Source of the DNA: Occultella glacieicola
GTDB taxonomy: Bacteria; Actinomycetota; Actinomycetes; Actinomycetales; Beutenbergiaceae
Assembly (NCBI RefSeq): GCF_004353825.1
Contig: NZ_SMNA01000019.1
Span: 1 to 41,916, forward strand
Length of the DNA stretch: 41,916 bases
Direction of reading: 5' to 3'
A program made the position numbers and the translations under genes. Under the pieces are notes generated by a model that did not search any database, had not been told where the DNA came from, and worked only from the letters and a program-made list of their open reading frames with translations. Numbering within the stretch: position 1 is the stretch's first letter; every line of letters begins with the position of its first letter. Below are positions 1-10,086 of the stretch, piece by piece.

Positions 1-1103
1 GGGCCGCCAAGGCGGAGCGGCACGCCCGCGAGGTGGCCGCCCAGCGGGCCCGGCGCCGCGCCGAGCAGTCCCGGGTGGCCGCCGCCGTGCGGGCCGGCGC
101 CGGCCGCGCGCTGGAGCTGATCGAGTCCTCGCTCGCGCTCGCCCACACCCAACGCCAGGAAGCGGAGGACGCCCGCGCGCAGCGGGACGCCGAGCTGACC
201 ACGGTGCGGGCCGAGCTCGACGAGCTCTCCAAGCAGCACTCCGAGCTCACCGACGTGGTGCACCGCGACGAGGTCGCCCGCGCCCAGCAGAAGCTCCGGA
301 TCGAGCAGTACGAACAGCGTGCCGTCGACGAGCTCGGCCTGGACCCGCAGGTCCTGATCGCCGAGTACGGACCGGACCAACTGGTGCCGGCGGTGCCCGC
401 ACCGGGAACCCCGCAGGACGAGATCCCCGAGCCCCGGCCGTACGTGCGCGCCGAGCAGGAGAAGCGGCTGCGGGCGGCCGAGCGGGCGTTGTCGCTGCTC
501 GGGCGGGTGAACCCGCTGGCCCTCGAGGAGCATGCCGCGCTCGAGGAGCGGCACCGGTTCCTCACCGAGCAGCTGAACGACCTGAAGAAGTCCCGCGCCG
601 ATCTCCTGGAGATCGTCAAGGAGATCGACGAACGCGTCGAGCGGGTGTTCACCGACGCCTACACCGACACGGCCGCGCAGTTCGAGGGGGTCTTCGCCCG
701 GCTGTTCCCGGGTGGCGAGGGCCGGCTCGTCCTGACCGACCCCGACAACATGCTCACCACCGGCATCGAGGTGGAGGCGCGCCCACCCGGGAAGAAGGTC
801 AAGCGGCTGTCCCTGCTCTCCGGCGGCGAGCGCTCCCTGACCGCCGTGGCGCTCCTGGTCGCGATCTTCAAGGCCCGGCCCAGCCCGTTCTATGTCATGG
901 ACGAGGTGGAGGCCGCGCTCGACGACGTGAACCTGGGCCGGCTGCTCGACATCTTCCGAGAACTGCAGGAGGACTCCCAGTTGATCGTGGTCACCCACCA
1001 GAAACGCACCATGGAGATCGCGGACGCCCTGTACGGGGTCACGATGCGCGGCGACGGCGTCACCACCCTGATCAGTCAGCGGCTGCACGAGAACGTCGGG
1101 TGA
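1..1103 (+). CDS. smc: Chromosome partition protein SMC, C-terminal part
   Basis: The reading frame is open from the left edge, so the gene starts outside the window; the first in-window GTG is internal. The visible part is the end of the second coiled coil (charged A/E/R-rich helix, about residues 1-180) followed by the C-terminal half of the ABC-type head: signature motif [15 protein letters not shown], Walker [13 protein letters not shown] and the D-loop/switch region ending in [17 protein letters not shown] dimers with ScpA/ScpB form rings that compact and segregate the chromosome; the C-terminal lobe supplies the signature and Walker B residues that complete the ATP site with the N-terminal Walker A of the partner lobe. 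The position just upstream of ftsY is the common actinobacterial order. The family assignment is very safe. Confidence 0.97.
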   Translation, partial: AAKAERHAREVAAQRARRRAEQSRVAAAVRAGAGRALELIESSLALAHTQRQEAEDARAQRDAELTTVRAELDELSKQHSELTDVVHRDEVARAQQKLRIEQYEQRAVDELGLDPQVLIAEYGPDQLVPAVPAPGTPQDEIPEPRPYVRAEQEKRLRAAERALSLLGRVNPLALEEHAALEERHRFLTEQLNDLKKSRADLLEIVKEIDERVERVFTDAYTDTAAQFEGVFARLFPGGEGRLVLTDPDNMLTTGIEVEARPPGKKVKRLSLLSGGERSLTAVALLVAIFKARPSPFYVMDEVEAALDDVNLGRLLDIFRELQEDSQLIVVTHQKRTMEIADALYGVTMRGDGVTTLISQRLHENVG

Positions 1104-1153
1104 ACGCTGCACCACGTGTGAGCGACATCATGATCACGATCGGGTGACGGCTC

Positions 1154-1178
1154 GGCGGGTCCGGCGCGGCGGACCGCC
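1154..1178 (+). terminator. Hairpin after smc, probable terminator
   Basis: A GGC/GCC pair and GGTCCG/CGGACC arms (1158-1163 and 1170-1175) form a 9-bp stem with one bulged G and a 6-base loop, about 50 bases after the smc stop. There is no U-tract, as is common for actinobacterial terminators. It lies directly before the next promoter. Confidence 0.45.
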
Positions 1179-1186
1179 GCGCTGGT

Positions 1187-1192
1187 GATACT
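1187..1192 (+). promoter_or_regulatory. -10 box GATACT, leaderless start of the next gene
   Basis: GATACT lies 6 bases before the GTG at 1199, the distance expected if transcription starts at the first base of the start codon. No ribosome binding site precedes this GTG. Confidence 0.5.
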
Positions 1193-1198
1193 TGGGGC

Positions 1199-1498
1199 GT
1201 GATTGATGCACTGCTCGTGGTCGCCGTCGGCGTGTTGCTCGCCGTCGTGGTGGTGGTCGTCCTCGTGCGCCGGCACGTCCCGGCCGAGGGCATGCGGACC
1301 TGGCTGGGCGAGTCGCTGCGGTCCGTGCGCGAGCGGCAGGACCCTGCGGCCCAGGCCGATCTCCTGGAGCGTGCCGCGGCCGGCGCCCAACGTCCCCTCA
1401 GCGTCTCCGACATCCTCGACCTCGCCGAGGAAGGGCCCGCCTATCACACGCCGGTCGACCTGCGTGAGGTCATGGAGCGGGCCCGGCCCGGCCGCTGA
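1199..1498 (+). CDS. Small single-pass membrane protein, function unknown
   Basis: A 99-residue protein. Residues 1-23 are almost all hydrophobic (MIDALLVVAVGVLLAVVVVV), a single N-terminal membrane anchor; the remaining ~75 residues are a charged cytoplasmic-type helix-rich tail with no motif I can name. The GTG start is chosen because a -10 box lies 6 bases upstream and no other start keeps the full hydrophobic segment. It sits between smc and ftsY with its own promoter. I do not recognise the family. Location next to ftsY does not by itself prove a role in protein targeting. Confidence 0.7.
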   Translation: MIDALLVVAVGVLLAVVVVVVLVRRHVPAEGMRTWLGESLRSVRERQDPAAQADLLERAAAGAQRPLSVSDILDLAEEGPAYHTPVDLREVMERARPGR

Positions 1499-1543
1499 TC
1501 CCCGGTTCCCGCCGGGAAGTGGCTGTGCACCGGCGGTGTGGGC

Positions 1544-1549
1544 CACACT
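1544..1549 (+). promoter_or_regulatory. -10 box CACACT, leaderless start of ftsY
   Basis: CACACT is followed by 6 bases and the GTG at 1556. This spacing recurs in the window and is the main reason for choosing 1556 rather than the in-frame GTG at 1538 as the ftsY start. Confidence 0.5.
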
Positions 1550-1555
1550 GAGTCC

Positions 1556-2770
1556 GTGCTCGAAGACATCTGGATCTATCTCGTCCTGGCCGTCGTGGTC
1601 ATCGGCGGCGGCGCCGTCGCCCTGTTCGCCGGGCGCGGTCGCAAGCCGCGCGACCTACCGCCCGGGTCGGGCGACAGCGGCGGTGCCAGGTCCGGGACCG
1701 CCACGCTCGACACCGGCACCGACACTGCTGCGGGGCCGGTAGCCCCGCCCGAGGCGGACACCGACACGACGGCGCCACCCCCCGCCGTCGAGCAGGAGTC
1801 CGACGCCCCGCAGGCCGCGGCGCTCGAGCGGCCGGAACCGGCGGCCGGCCGGATGGTCCGGCTCAGGGAGCGGCTGGCCCGCTCCGGGGCCCTCGGGTCG
1901 ACCCTGCTCAGGTTGCTGTCCCGCGGGGACATCTCCGAGGCCGACTGGGAGGAGATCGAGGAGACCCTGCTCCTCGCCGACATCGGCGCCGGACCCACCG
2001 ACGAGTTGATGACGGCGCTGCGCACCCGGGTCAAGGTCCTCGGCACGACGGACCCGGAGCAGGTCCGCGACATCCTCCGCGAGGAACTCCTGACCCTGGT
2101 GGACCCGGACATGGACCGCCGGCTGGCCGCGAGCCCCGTCGTCGGGGACGACGGTGAACCGCACCCCGCTACGATCCTGATGGTCGGCGTCAACGGGACC
2201 GGGAAGACCACCACCGTCGGCAAGCTCGCTCGGCTCCTGGTCGCCGAGGACCGGGACGTGCTCCTCGGTGCCGCGGACACGTTCCGGGCCGCCGCCGCGG
2301 ACCAGCTCGCCACTTGGGGCGAACGCGTCGGGGTGCCCGTGGTCCGTTCGGACCGGGACGGCGCCGACCCGGCCGCGGTGGCCTTCGACGCCGTCAAGGC
2401 CGGCCGCGAGGCCGGCGTGGACGTGGTCCTGGTGGACACCGCCGGCCGCCTGCAGAACAAGGCCGGCCTGATGGACGAGCTCGGCAAGATCAAGCGGGTC
2501 GTGGCCCGGCAGGCGCCGGTCTCGGAGGTGCTGCTCGTCCTCGATGCGACCACCGGGCAGAACGGCATGCGGCAGGCCCAGGTCTTCGCCGAGGTCGTCG
2601 ATGTCACGGGGATCGTGCTGACCAAGCTCGACGGCACGGCCAAGGGCGGCATCGTGGTCGCGGTCCAGCGTGAGCTCGGGGTGCCGGTGAAGTTCGTCGG
2701 TCTCGGCGAGGGTCCGGACGACCTGGCCCCGTTCGACCCGAAGGGCTTCGTCGACGCGCTGGTCTCCTGA
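1556..2770 (+). CDS. ftsY: Signal recognition particle receptor FtsY
   Basis: A 404-residue SRP GTPase receptor that docks Ffh-ribosome complexes at the membrane. An N-terminal hydrophobic segment (about residues 5-25, IWIYLVLAVVVIGGGAVALF) is a true membrane anchor, typical of actinobacterial FtsY and unlike E. coli. It is followed by an Ala/Pro/Asp/Thr-rich acidic linker (to about residue 95), then the four-helix N domain and the G domain: G1 GVNGTGKTTT, the insertion-box motif AADTFRAAAADQL, G3 VDTAGRLQNK, G4 TKLDGTAKGG and the C-terminal GLGEGPDDLAPFD. The start at 1556 gives MLEDIWIYL and fits a leaderless promoter. The partner Ffh is encoded at 6380-7978. Complete and certain. Confidence 0.97.
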   Translation: MLEDIWIYLVLAVVVIGGGAVALFAGRGRKPRDLPPGSGDSGGARSGTATLDTGTDTAAGPVAPPEADTDTTAPPPAVEQESDAPQAAALERPEPAAGRMVRLRERLARSGALGSTLLRLLSRGDISEADWEEIEETLLLADIGAGPTDELMTALRTRVKVLGTTDPEQVRDILREELLTLVDPDMDRRLAASPVVGDDGEPHPATILMVGVNGTGKTTTVGKLARLLVAEDRDVLLGAADTFRAAAADQLATWGERVGVPVVRSDRDGADPAAVAFDAVKAGREAGVDVVLVDTAGRLQNKAGLMDELGKIKRVVARQAPVSEVLLVLDATTGQNGMRQAQVFAEVVDVTGIVLTKLDGTAKGGIVVAVQRELGVPVKFVGLGEGPDDLAPFDPKGFVDALVS

Positions 2771-2851
2771 CCCTCTCGCGCTCTGCTCCGACGTCCCAGG
2801 ATTCGAGACCAGCATCTCGTGAAACCTGACGTTCACACCGAACGGGAATCT

Positions 2852-2867
2852 GTCACACCCCCGTAAC
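2852..2867 (+). promoter_or_regulatory. GlnR-like operator upstream of amtB
   Basis: GTCAC-N6-GTAAC matches the half-site arrangement described for the actinobacterial nitrogen regulator GlnR (gTnAc-N6-GnAAc). It lies about 85 bases before the amtB start, directly upstream of a nitrogen-assimilation operon. A partial second element (GAAAC at 2821-2825, TTCAC at 2832-2836) lies further upstream but in imperfect register. Assignment is from motif plus context only. Confidence 0.45.
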
Positions 2868-2951
2868 ACGGGTGGTGGGGCGGTGAAACGACGCTCCACG
2901 AGTCTTCTCCACAGACCGGCCGCCCGAGCCGGTGTGTGGAGAGGCGAGCGA

Positions 2952-4537
<1,586 letters not shown>

Positions 4538-4540
4538 GCG

Positions 4541-6319
4541 ATGACCGCCTCACCTTCCAGGCACCAGGAGGCCCCGCAGTCATTGCTGCGGGGCCTCCGC
4601 CAGGCCCGCCTGGCGCACCCCACCAGTCCGGCGGGCGCCCGGTACCGGTCCGCGCTCGCCGCCCTGGTGGACGGCGCGCTGACCGACCTCTGGCACGACG
4701 CCGCCGCGCGGTCCGGCGTGGACGTGGGCACCGGCATCGCGTTGAGCGCCGTCGGCTCCCACGGGCGCCGAGATGCCGGACCCACCAGCGACCTCGACCT
4801 GATGCTCGTCCACGACGGGCAGACCCACACGCCCGAGCAGGTCGCGGCCCTCGCCGAGGCGCTCTGGTACCCGATCTGGGACTCCGGGCTGGACCTCGAC
4901 CACTCGGTACGGAGCCTGGCCCAATGCCGACACGTCGCGTCCGCGGACCTGCCGGCCGCCGTCGGCCTCCTCGACGTGCGCTGCCTCGCCGGTGACGCCG
5001 GAGTCCTGCACCGGGCCAGGTCGGCGGTCCTCGCGGACTGGCGCTCGGCGGCCCGGCGCCGGCTGCCCGAACTGCTGAACTCGACCCGCGCGCGAGCCGA
5101 GCGGCACGGTGAGCTCGCGTACCTGATCGAGCCGGACCTGAAGGAGGCCCGCGGCGGGATCCGCGACGCCGTGGTGACCTGGGCGCTCGCCGCCACCTGG
5201 CTGACCGACCGGCCGCACGGGGACGTCGACGCCGCCTACGAGCACCTGCTCGACGTGCGCGACGCGCTCGCTTCCGTGACCGCAAGGCACACCAACAGGC
5301 TGCTGCGGGTGCATCAGCCGGACGTGGCCGCGCGCCTGGGGTACGGCGATCCCGACGAGCTGCTGGCCGGGATCGCGCAGTCGGCCCGGGTGGTCGCCTA
5401 CTCCCTGGACACCACGGTGCGGCACGCCAAGCAGGCGTTGCGGCGCCCTTCGTTGCGGCTGCGCCCGGCCCTCGTCCGGGGCCGGCGGATGCCACCCCGC
5501 CTGCGCACAGTTGCGGACAACCTGGTCGAGCACGACGGCGAACTCGTCCTCGGGATCGGCGCCCGCCCCGAGGCGGACCCCGAGCTCGCGCTGCGGGCCG
5601 CGGCGACGGCGGCTCGCAGCCGGCTGCCGCTGTCACCGGTGACGGTCGCGTCGCTGCAGCGGACGACGTCCCTGCCCACGCCGTGGCCGGCGACGGCCAC
5701 CGAGCACCTGCTCGCGCTCCTGCGCAGCGGCGACGCGCAGATCCCGATCTGGGAGGTCCTCGACCTGGCCGGCCTGGTCACGCGCTGGTTCCCCGAGTGG
5801 GCCGCCGTGCGGAACCGGCCGCAGCGCAGCCCGGTGCACATCTACACCGTCGACCGGCACCTGGTGCAGACGGTCGCGAACGTGCACGCCGTCACCCGCC
5901 GGGGCGAGCTGGTCAGCACCGAACCCGCCGAACCTGCCGAACGGGACACCGTGCTCTGGGCGGCCCTGTTCCACGACATCGGAAAGGTCGCGGGGGCGGG
6001 CGATCACGCCGCGGTGGGGGAGCGACTCGTCGGCCCGATCCTCGAACGGCTCGGCCTGGCCGAACAGACCCGCCACGACGTGCGCCTGCTGGTGCGCCAC
6101 CACCTTGTCCTCGCCGAGACCGCCACCAGTGCGGACCTGGACGACCCGGCCGTCGCCGCCCGCGTGGCCGCGACGATGGAGGACCGCCCGGCGATGGTCG
6201 CCCTGCTGCGGGTGCTCACCGAGGCGGACGCCCGAGCCGCGGGCCCGAAGGCCTGGACGGCGTGGCGTGCGCGGCTGGTGGACACCCTGACGGCGCGGGT
6301 GCTGGCCCACCTGGGCTGA
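4541..6319 (+). CDS. glnD: PII nucleotidyltransferase GlnD, without ACT domains
   Basis: A 592-residue enzyme that attaches and removes a nucleotide on Tyr51 of PII. The nucleotidyltransferase domain is seen at about residues 65-130 ([22 protein letters not shown], with the catalytic D-x-D), then the GlnD helical region ([10 protein letters not shown]), and the HD-type hydrolase domain at about 425-560 with the HD pair in [14 protein letters not shown]. The protein stops about 30 residues after the HD domain. Typical GlnD proteins are about 750-900 residues and end in two ACT domains that sense glutamine; these are missing, and the 60 bases before ffh leave no room for them. The ATG at 4541 is supported because residues ~14-45 ([12 protein letters not shown]...) look like the normal GlnD N-terminus. 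Two hairpins lie within codons 9-25. Confidence 0.93.
   Translation: MTASPSRHQEAPQSLLRGLRQARLAHPTSPAGARYRSALAALVDGALTDLWHDAAARSGVDVGTGIALSAVGSHGRRDAGPTSDLDLMLVHDGQTHTPEQVAALAEALWYPIWDSGLDLDHSVRSLAQCRHVASADLPAAVGLLDVRCLAGDAGVLHRARSAVLADWRSAARRRLPELLNSTRARAERHGELAYLIEPDLKEARGGIRDAVVTWALAATWLTDRPHGDVDAAYEHLLDVRDALASVTARHTNRLLRVHQPDVAARLGYGDPDELLAGIAQSARVVAYSLDTTVRHAKQALRRPSLRLRPALVRGRRMPPRLRTVADNLVEHDGELVLGIGARPEADPELALRAAATAARSRLPLSPVTVASLQRTTSLPTPWPATATEHLLALLRSGDAQIPIWEVLDLAGLVTRWFPEWAAVRNRPQRSPVHIYTVDRHLVQTVANVHAVTRRGELVSTEPAEPAERDTVLWAALFHDIGKVAGAGDHAAVGERLVGPILERLGLAEQTRHDVRLLVRHHLVLAETATSADLDDPAVAARVAATMEDRPAMVALLRVLTEADARAAGPKAWTAWRARLVDTLTARVLAHLG
4567..4615 (+). promoter_or_regulatory. 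Tandem perfect hairpins inside the 5' end of glnD
   Basis: The first hairpin has 13-bp perfect arms GGAGGCCCCGCAG (4567-4579) and CTGCGGGGCCTCC (4586-4598) with a 6-base loop. The second follows at once: CGCCAGG (4598-4604), loop CCCG, CCTGGCG (4609-4615). No U-tract follows. They lie 30 to 78 bases after the glnB stop and within the glnD coding sequence, so they could act as an attenuator or RNA-stability element that lowers glnD output relative to amtB-glnB. Function is inferred. Confidence 0.5.
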
Positions 6320-6337
6320 GGGCTGGCCCCGGGCGGA

Positions 6338-6343
6338 TATCCT
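6338..6343 (+). promoter_or_regulatory. -10 box TATCCT for ffh
   Basis: TATCCT lies 36 bases before the ffh GTG, giving a short leader that contains the ribosome binding site AAGGA (6369-6373) 6 bases before the start. Confidence 0.45.
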
Positions 6344-6379
6344 GGAAGGCAGTCCCGCCCACTCGCTTAAGGAATCCGC

Positions 6380-7978
6380 GTGTTCGCCAGCCTCTCCGAT
6401 CGGCTCTCCGCCACCTTCAAGTCGCTACGTGGCAAGGGGCGGCTCTCCGAAGCGGACATCGAGACCACGGTCTCCCAGATCCGCCGGGCCCTACTCGATG
6501 CCGACGTCGCGGTCCCGGCCGTGCGCGCATTCACGTCCGCCGTGCGTGAACGGGCGAGCTCGGCCGAGGTCTCGCAGGCGCTGAACCCCGCGCAGCAGAT
6601 CGTCAAGATCGTCAATGAGCAGCTCATCGAGATCCTCGGCGGGGAGAGCCGCGAGGTGCGGTTCGCCAAGCACCCGCCGACCGTGATCATGCTGGCCGGT
6701 CTGCAGGGTGCCGGTAAGACGACGCTCGCCGGAAAGCTCGGGAAGTGGCTGAAGGAGGAGGGCCACACGCCGCTGCTGGTGGCCTCGGACCTGCAGCGCC
6801 CGAACGCCGTCACCCAGCTCCAGGTGGTCGGTGGCCAGGCCGGCGTGCCGGTCTGGGCGCCCGAGCCGGGCAACGGGGTCGGCAACCCGATCGAGGTTGC
6901 CCGCACCGGGGTGGCACACGCCCGGGAGAAGTACTACGACGTCGTCGTCGTCGACACCGCCGGACGTCTCGGCGTCGACGCCGAGCTGATGCAGCAGGCC
7001 GCGGACATCCGCGACGCGGTGAACCCGGACGAGATCCTGTTCGTGGTCGACGCCATGATCGGTCAGGACGCGGTCACCACCGCCCAGGCGTTCGCGGACG
7101 GCGTCGGGTTCACCGGGGTGGTGCTCTCCAAGCTGGACGGGGACGCCCGTGGTGGTGCGGCGCTGTCCATCCGGACCGTCACCGGTAAGCCCGTCCTGTT
7201 CGCCTCGACCGGTGAGAAGCTCACCGACTTCGAGCGGTTCCACCCGGACCGGATGGCTTCGCGCATCCTGGACATGGGTGACGTGCTGACCCTCATCGAG
7301 CAGGCCGAGAAGGCCTTCGACGAGGACCAGGCGCAGGAGATGGCGAACAAGATCGCCGGCGACGGCGACTTCACGCTGCAGGACTTCCTCGGCTACATGC
7401 AGCAGATGAAGCAGCTCGGCTCGATGAAGAAGATGCTCGGCATGCTGCCGGGCATGGGCCAGATGCGCGAGCAGCTGGAGAACTTCGACGAGCGTGAGGT
7501 CGTCCGGGTCGAGGCCATGGTGCAGTCGATGACACCGGGTGAGCGTCAGAACCCGAAGATCATCAACGGCTCCCGCCGGTCCCGGATCGCGAAGGGGTCC
7601 GGTTCCACCGTGAGCGAGATCAACGGGCTCCTGGACCGCTTCGAGCAGGCCAAGACGATGATGCGCTCGATGGCCCGGGGCGGGATGAAAGGTGGCATGC
7701 CAGGCGCGATGGGCGGGTTGCCCGGCATGGGCGGCATGCCCGGCGGTGGGAAGAAGTCCCGTGGCCGGATGGCCCCGCCGCCCAAGCGCGGCAAGAAGGG
7801 CAAGTCCGGGAACCCGGCCAAGCGGGCCCAGCAGGAGCGGGAGGCCGCCGAACGCGCGGCCGCCGGCCCGAAGGCGCCGGCCGGTTCGGCGTTCGGCATG
7901 GGTTCGGCCGACCCGGCCTCCGTCGACCCGTCGGCGCTGGAACTGCCGAAGGGCTTCGAGAAGTTCCTCGGCCGCTGA
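6380..7978 (+). CDS. ffh: Signal recognition particle protein Ffh
   Basis: A 532-residue SRP54 GTPase that binds signal sequences emerging from the ribosome and the 4.5S RNA. The N domain covers about residues 1-90 and the G domain about 95-295 (G1 GLQGAGKTTLAGKL, DLQRPNAVTQL, G3 VDTAGRLGVD, G4 SKLDGDARGG). The methionine-rich M domain (about 325-430) holds the RNA-binding helix RRSRIAKGSGSTVSEIN. A long C-terminal tail rich in Gly/Met, then Lys/Ala, follows, as is usual in high-GC actinobacteria. The GTG start has a good ribosome binding site at 6369-6373. Its receptor is FtsY at 1556-2770. The 4.5S RNA gene is not in this window. Confidence 0.97.
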   Translation: MFASLSDRLSATFKSLRGKGRLSEADIETTVSQIRRALLDADVAVPAVRAFTSAVRERASSAEVSQALNPAQQIVKIVNEQLIEILGGESREVRFAKHPPTVIMLAGLQGAGKTTLAGKLGKWLKEEGHTPLLVASDLQRPNAVTQLQVVGGQAGVPVWAPEPGNGVGNPIEVARTGVAHAREKYYDVVVVDTAGRLGVDAELMQQAADIRDAVNPDEILFVVDAMIGQDAVTTAQAFADGVGFTGVVLSKLDGDARGGAALSIRTVTGKPVLFASTGEKLTDFERFHPDRMASRILDMGDVLTLIEQAEKAFDEDQAQEMANKIAGDGDFTLQDFLGYMQQMKQLGSMKKMLGMLPGMGQMREQLENFDEREVVRVEAMVQSMTPGERQNPKIINGSRRSRIAKGSGSTVSEINGLLDRFEQAKTMMRSMARGGMKGGMPGAMGGLPGMGGMPGGGKKSRGRMAPPPKRGKKGKSGNPAKRAQQEREAAERAAAGPKAPAGSAFGMGSADPASVDPSALELPKGFEKFLGR

Positions 7979-7991
7979 TGCCGCGGCCGGC

Positions 7992-9128
7992 ATGAGCTCC
8001 TCCGGCGACCCGATCGCCCTGGTCGGCACGATCGTCGCCGACAGTGAGCGCGAGCACCGGCGCGCCTGGGTGCGCGAGGGGCGCCTCACGCTCACCGAGC
8101 CCGGTTCGAGCCCGACGGCGGAGGTCACCGTCTCCGGGTGGGTGCTACCAGGTCTCGTGGACCTCCACTGCCACCTCGGCCTCGGCCCGGACGGCGGGGT
8201 CGACGAGGCCACCACCCTGGCCCAGGCCGCGACCGACCTGGCCGCCGGCACCCTGCTCGTCCGGGACGCCGGGTCGCCGATCGACAACCGCTGGCTCCAG
8301 CGCGGGCCCGGGTCAGCTCCGGGCCCTCGCCTCGACGCCCCGGAACTGGTCCGGGCCGGGCACCACCTGGCCCGACCGAAACGCTATCTGCGGTACTACG
8401 CCAGTGAGCTCGACGACGTCGCCGACCTGCCCGCCGCGATGGCCGAACAAGCCGCCTTCGGGGACGGCTGGGTCAAGATCGTGGGGGACTGGATCGACAG
8501 GGCCCGCGGCGCCGACAGCGACCTCGAGCCGCTCTGGCCGGCGGACCTGATTGCCGCGGGCATCGCCGCCGCCCACGACGCCGGGGCGCGGGTCACCGTG
8601 CACACGTTCGCGACCGAGACGATCGACCCGGTGCTGGACGCCGGAGTGGACTGCCTCGAGCACGGCACGGGCATGACCGGGGCCCAGATCGAGCGCGCCG
8701 CGGCAGCGGGTGTCGCGGTGGTGCCCACGCTGCTGCAGATCGACCGGTTCGAGGCGATCGCGGCGCAGGGCGCGGCGAAGTACCCCCGCTACGCGGCCCG
8801 GATGCGCGCCATGTACGCCCGGCGGTACGCGCAGGTCCGGGACCTCCATGACGCCGGGGTGCGGTTGTTCCTCGGCACCGACGCCGGCGGCACGATCGCC
8901 CACGGACGGATCGCCGACGAGGCCGCCGAACTGGTCCGGGCCGGACTGCCGGCGACCGACGTCGTGGCCGCCGCGAGCTGGCTCGCCCGTGACTACCTCG
9001 GGCGCCCCGGCATCGCTGAGGGTGCGCCCGCGGACCTGGTCGTCTACCCGGCGGACCCCCGCGAGGACATCGCCGTCCTCGCCCACCCCAGCGCCGTCAT
9101 CCGGGCCGGGCACCTCCTCCCGCGCTGA
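7992..9128 (+). CDS. Amidohydrolase-family metal-dependent hydrolase
   Basis: A 378-residue cytoplasmic hydrolase of the amidohydrolase superfamily, imidazolonepropionase/prolidase-like branch. Metal-binding motifs are in order: HxH in VDLHCHLG (about residue 56), a candidate bridging Lys in WVKIVGDW, His in RVTVHTFATE, His in CLEHGTGMTG and Asp in LFLGTDAGG, then the C-terminal GAPADLVVYPADPRED typical of these beta-barrel/composite-domain enzymes. The substrate cannot be read from the sequence. The ATG at 7992 is 13 bases after the ffh stop, and it probably shares the ffh transcript. An amidohydrolase at this position, between ffh and rpsP, is common in actinobacteria. Confidence 0.9.
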   Translation: MSSSGDPIALVGTIVADSEREHRRAWVREGRLTLTEPGSSPTAEVTVSGWVLPGLVDLHCHLGLGPDGGVDEATTLAQAATDLAAGTLLVRDAGSPIDNRWLQRGPGSAPGPRLDAPELVRAGHHLARPKRYLRYYASELDDVADLPAAMAEQAAFGDGWVKIVGDWIDRARGADSDLEPLWPADLIAAGIAAAHDAGARVTVHTFATETIDPVLDAGVDCLEHGTGMTGAQIERAAAAGVAVVPTLLQIDRFEAIAAQGAAKYPRYAARMRAMYARRYAQVRDLHDAGVRLFLGTDAGGTIAHGRIADEAAELVRAGLPATDVVAAASWLARDYLGRPGIAEGAPADLVVYPADPREDIAVLAHPSAVIRAGHLLPR

Positions 9129-9144
9129 CCCCGGTTGCTCGCCC

Positions 9145-9150
9145 TAACCT
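9145..9150 (+). promoter_or_regulatory. -10 box TAACCT, leaderless start of the DUF72 gene
   Basis: TAACCT plus 6 bases leads straight into the ATG at 9157; no ribosome binding site is present. Confidence 0.55.
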
Positions 9151-9156
9151 GTCCTC

Positions 9157-9993
9157 ATGGGCCAGGTGCGGGTGGGCATCTCAGGTTGGCGATACCGGCC
9201 GTGGCGCGGAACGTTCTATCCGCCCGGCCTCGCGCAACGCCGCGAACTCGGCTACGCGGCCGAGCGGGTGACGTCGATCGAGATCAACGGAACGTTCTAC
9301 GCGCTGCAGCGGCCGGCCAGCTTTCGCGCGTGGCGGGCGGACGTCGGCGACGACTTCGTGTTCGCGGTCAAGGGCGGCCGCTACATCACGCACCTCAAGC
9401 GCTTGGCCGACGCCCGGACGGCGCTCGCGAACTTCTTCGCCTCGGGCGTGCTCGCCCTCGGTCCCACCCTCGGACCGATCCTCTGGCAGTTGCCCCCGAA
9501 CCTCGCGTTCGACGCCTCGCGGATCTCGGAGTTCTGTGCGGCACTGCCCCGCACGAGCACGGAGGCCTCGACCCTGGCGGCGGAGCACGACGACAAGCTC
9601 AAGGCGGAGGCGTGGACCGAGGTCGAGTCCGACCGGCCCCTGCGCCATGCCATCGAGGCACGCCACCCCTCGTTCGCGGATCCCGAGTTCGCGCGCATCC
9701 TCACCGAGACAGGGGTCGCGTCCGTGGTGTCCGACGGGGGGTCGGCCTGGCCCGCGTTCGAGTTCGTGACCACGGATCTGGTGTACGTGCGCCTGCACGG
9801 CGCCGACGAACTGTATGCGAGCGGCTACGACCCCACCGCGATCGACGCGTGGGCCGCCAAGGTCGCCGGGTGGGCGCAGACCGCGGATGTGCTCGTCTAC
9901 TTCGACAACGACGCCAAGGTGCGCGCGCCCTACGACGCGCAGGCGCTGCTCGCGCGCCTTCGCGAGGACCACGGCCCGCCCGGCCTCGGGTAG
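9157..9993 (+). CDS. DUF72 (YecE-like) family protein
   Basis: A 278-residue TIM-barrel-like protein of the DUF72/YecE family, whose biochemical role is not established. The N-terminal signature is clear: VRVGISGWRYRPWRGTFYPPGL, then EINGTFYALQRPASFRAW and FAVKGGRYITHLKRL; later GPILWQLPPN and the C-terminal VYVRLHG and VLVYFDNDA motifs also match the family. It appears complete and is transcribed from its own leaderless promoter. It lies next to the accessory ABC operon but shows no sequence link to it. Confidence 0.92.
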   Translation: MGQVRVGISGWRYRPWRGTFYPPGLAQRRELGYAAERVTSIEINGTFYALQRPASFRAWRADVGDDFVFAVKGGRYITHLKRLADARTALANFFASGVLALGPTLGPILWQLPPNLAFDASRISEFCAALPRTSTEASTLAAEHDDKLKAEAWTEVESDRPLRHAIEARHPSFADPEFARILTETGVASVVSDGGSAWPAFEFVTTDLVYVRLHGADELYASGYDPTAIDAWAAKVAGWAQTADVLVYFDNDAKVRAPYDAQALLARLREDHGPPGLG

Positions 9994-10024
9994 CACCTCG
10001 CGGCGGGTCATCTCCGCATCACGA

Positions 10025-10069
10025 TTGACACCCCTTCGGTTCTGTGGTTCATTAGTCGAGTAACGAACC
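10025..10069 (+). promoter_or_regulatory. Promoter and palindromic operator of the GntR-ABC operon
   Basis: A consensus -35 hexamer TTGACA (10025-10030) is followed at 17 bases by TTCATT (10048-10053). Covering this -10 region is a 24-base imperfect palindrome at 10046-10069 with arms GGTTC and GAACC and a symmetric core TTAGTCGAGTAA; 20 of 24 positions are symmetric. A second overlapping inverted pair is GTTCATT (10047-10053) and AATGAAC (10070-10076). This is the layout expected for autorepression by the GntR/YtrA-like protein encoded immediately downstream. Confidence 0.65.
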
Positions 10070-10086
10070 AATGAACGGAGGTCGTC

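Noticed and set aside
7670-7800. Gly/Met-rich repetitive DNA at the ffh 3' end as a repeat element
   Set aside because: It encodes the low-complexity C-terminal tail seen in Ffh of high-GC actinobacteria.
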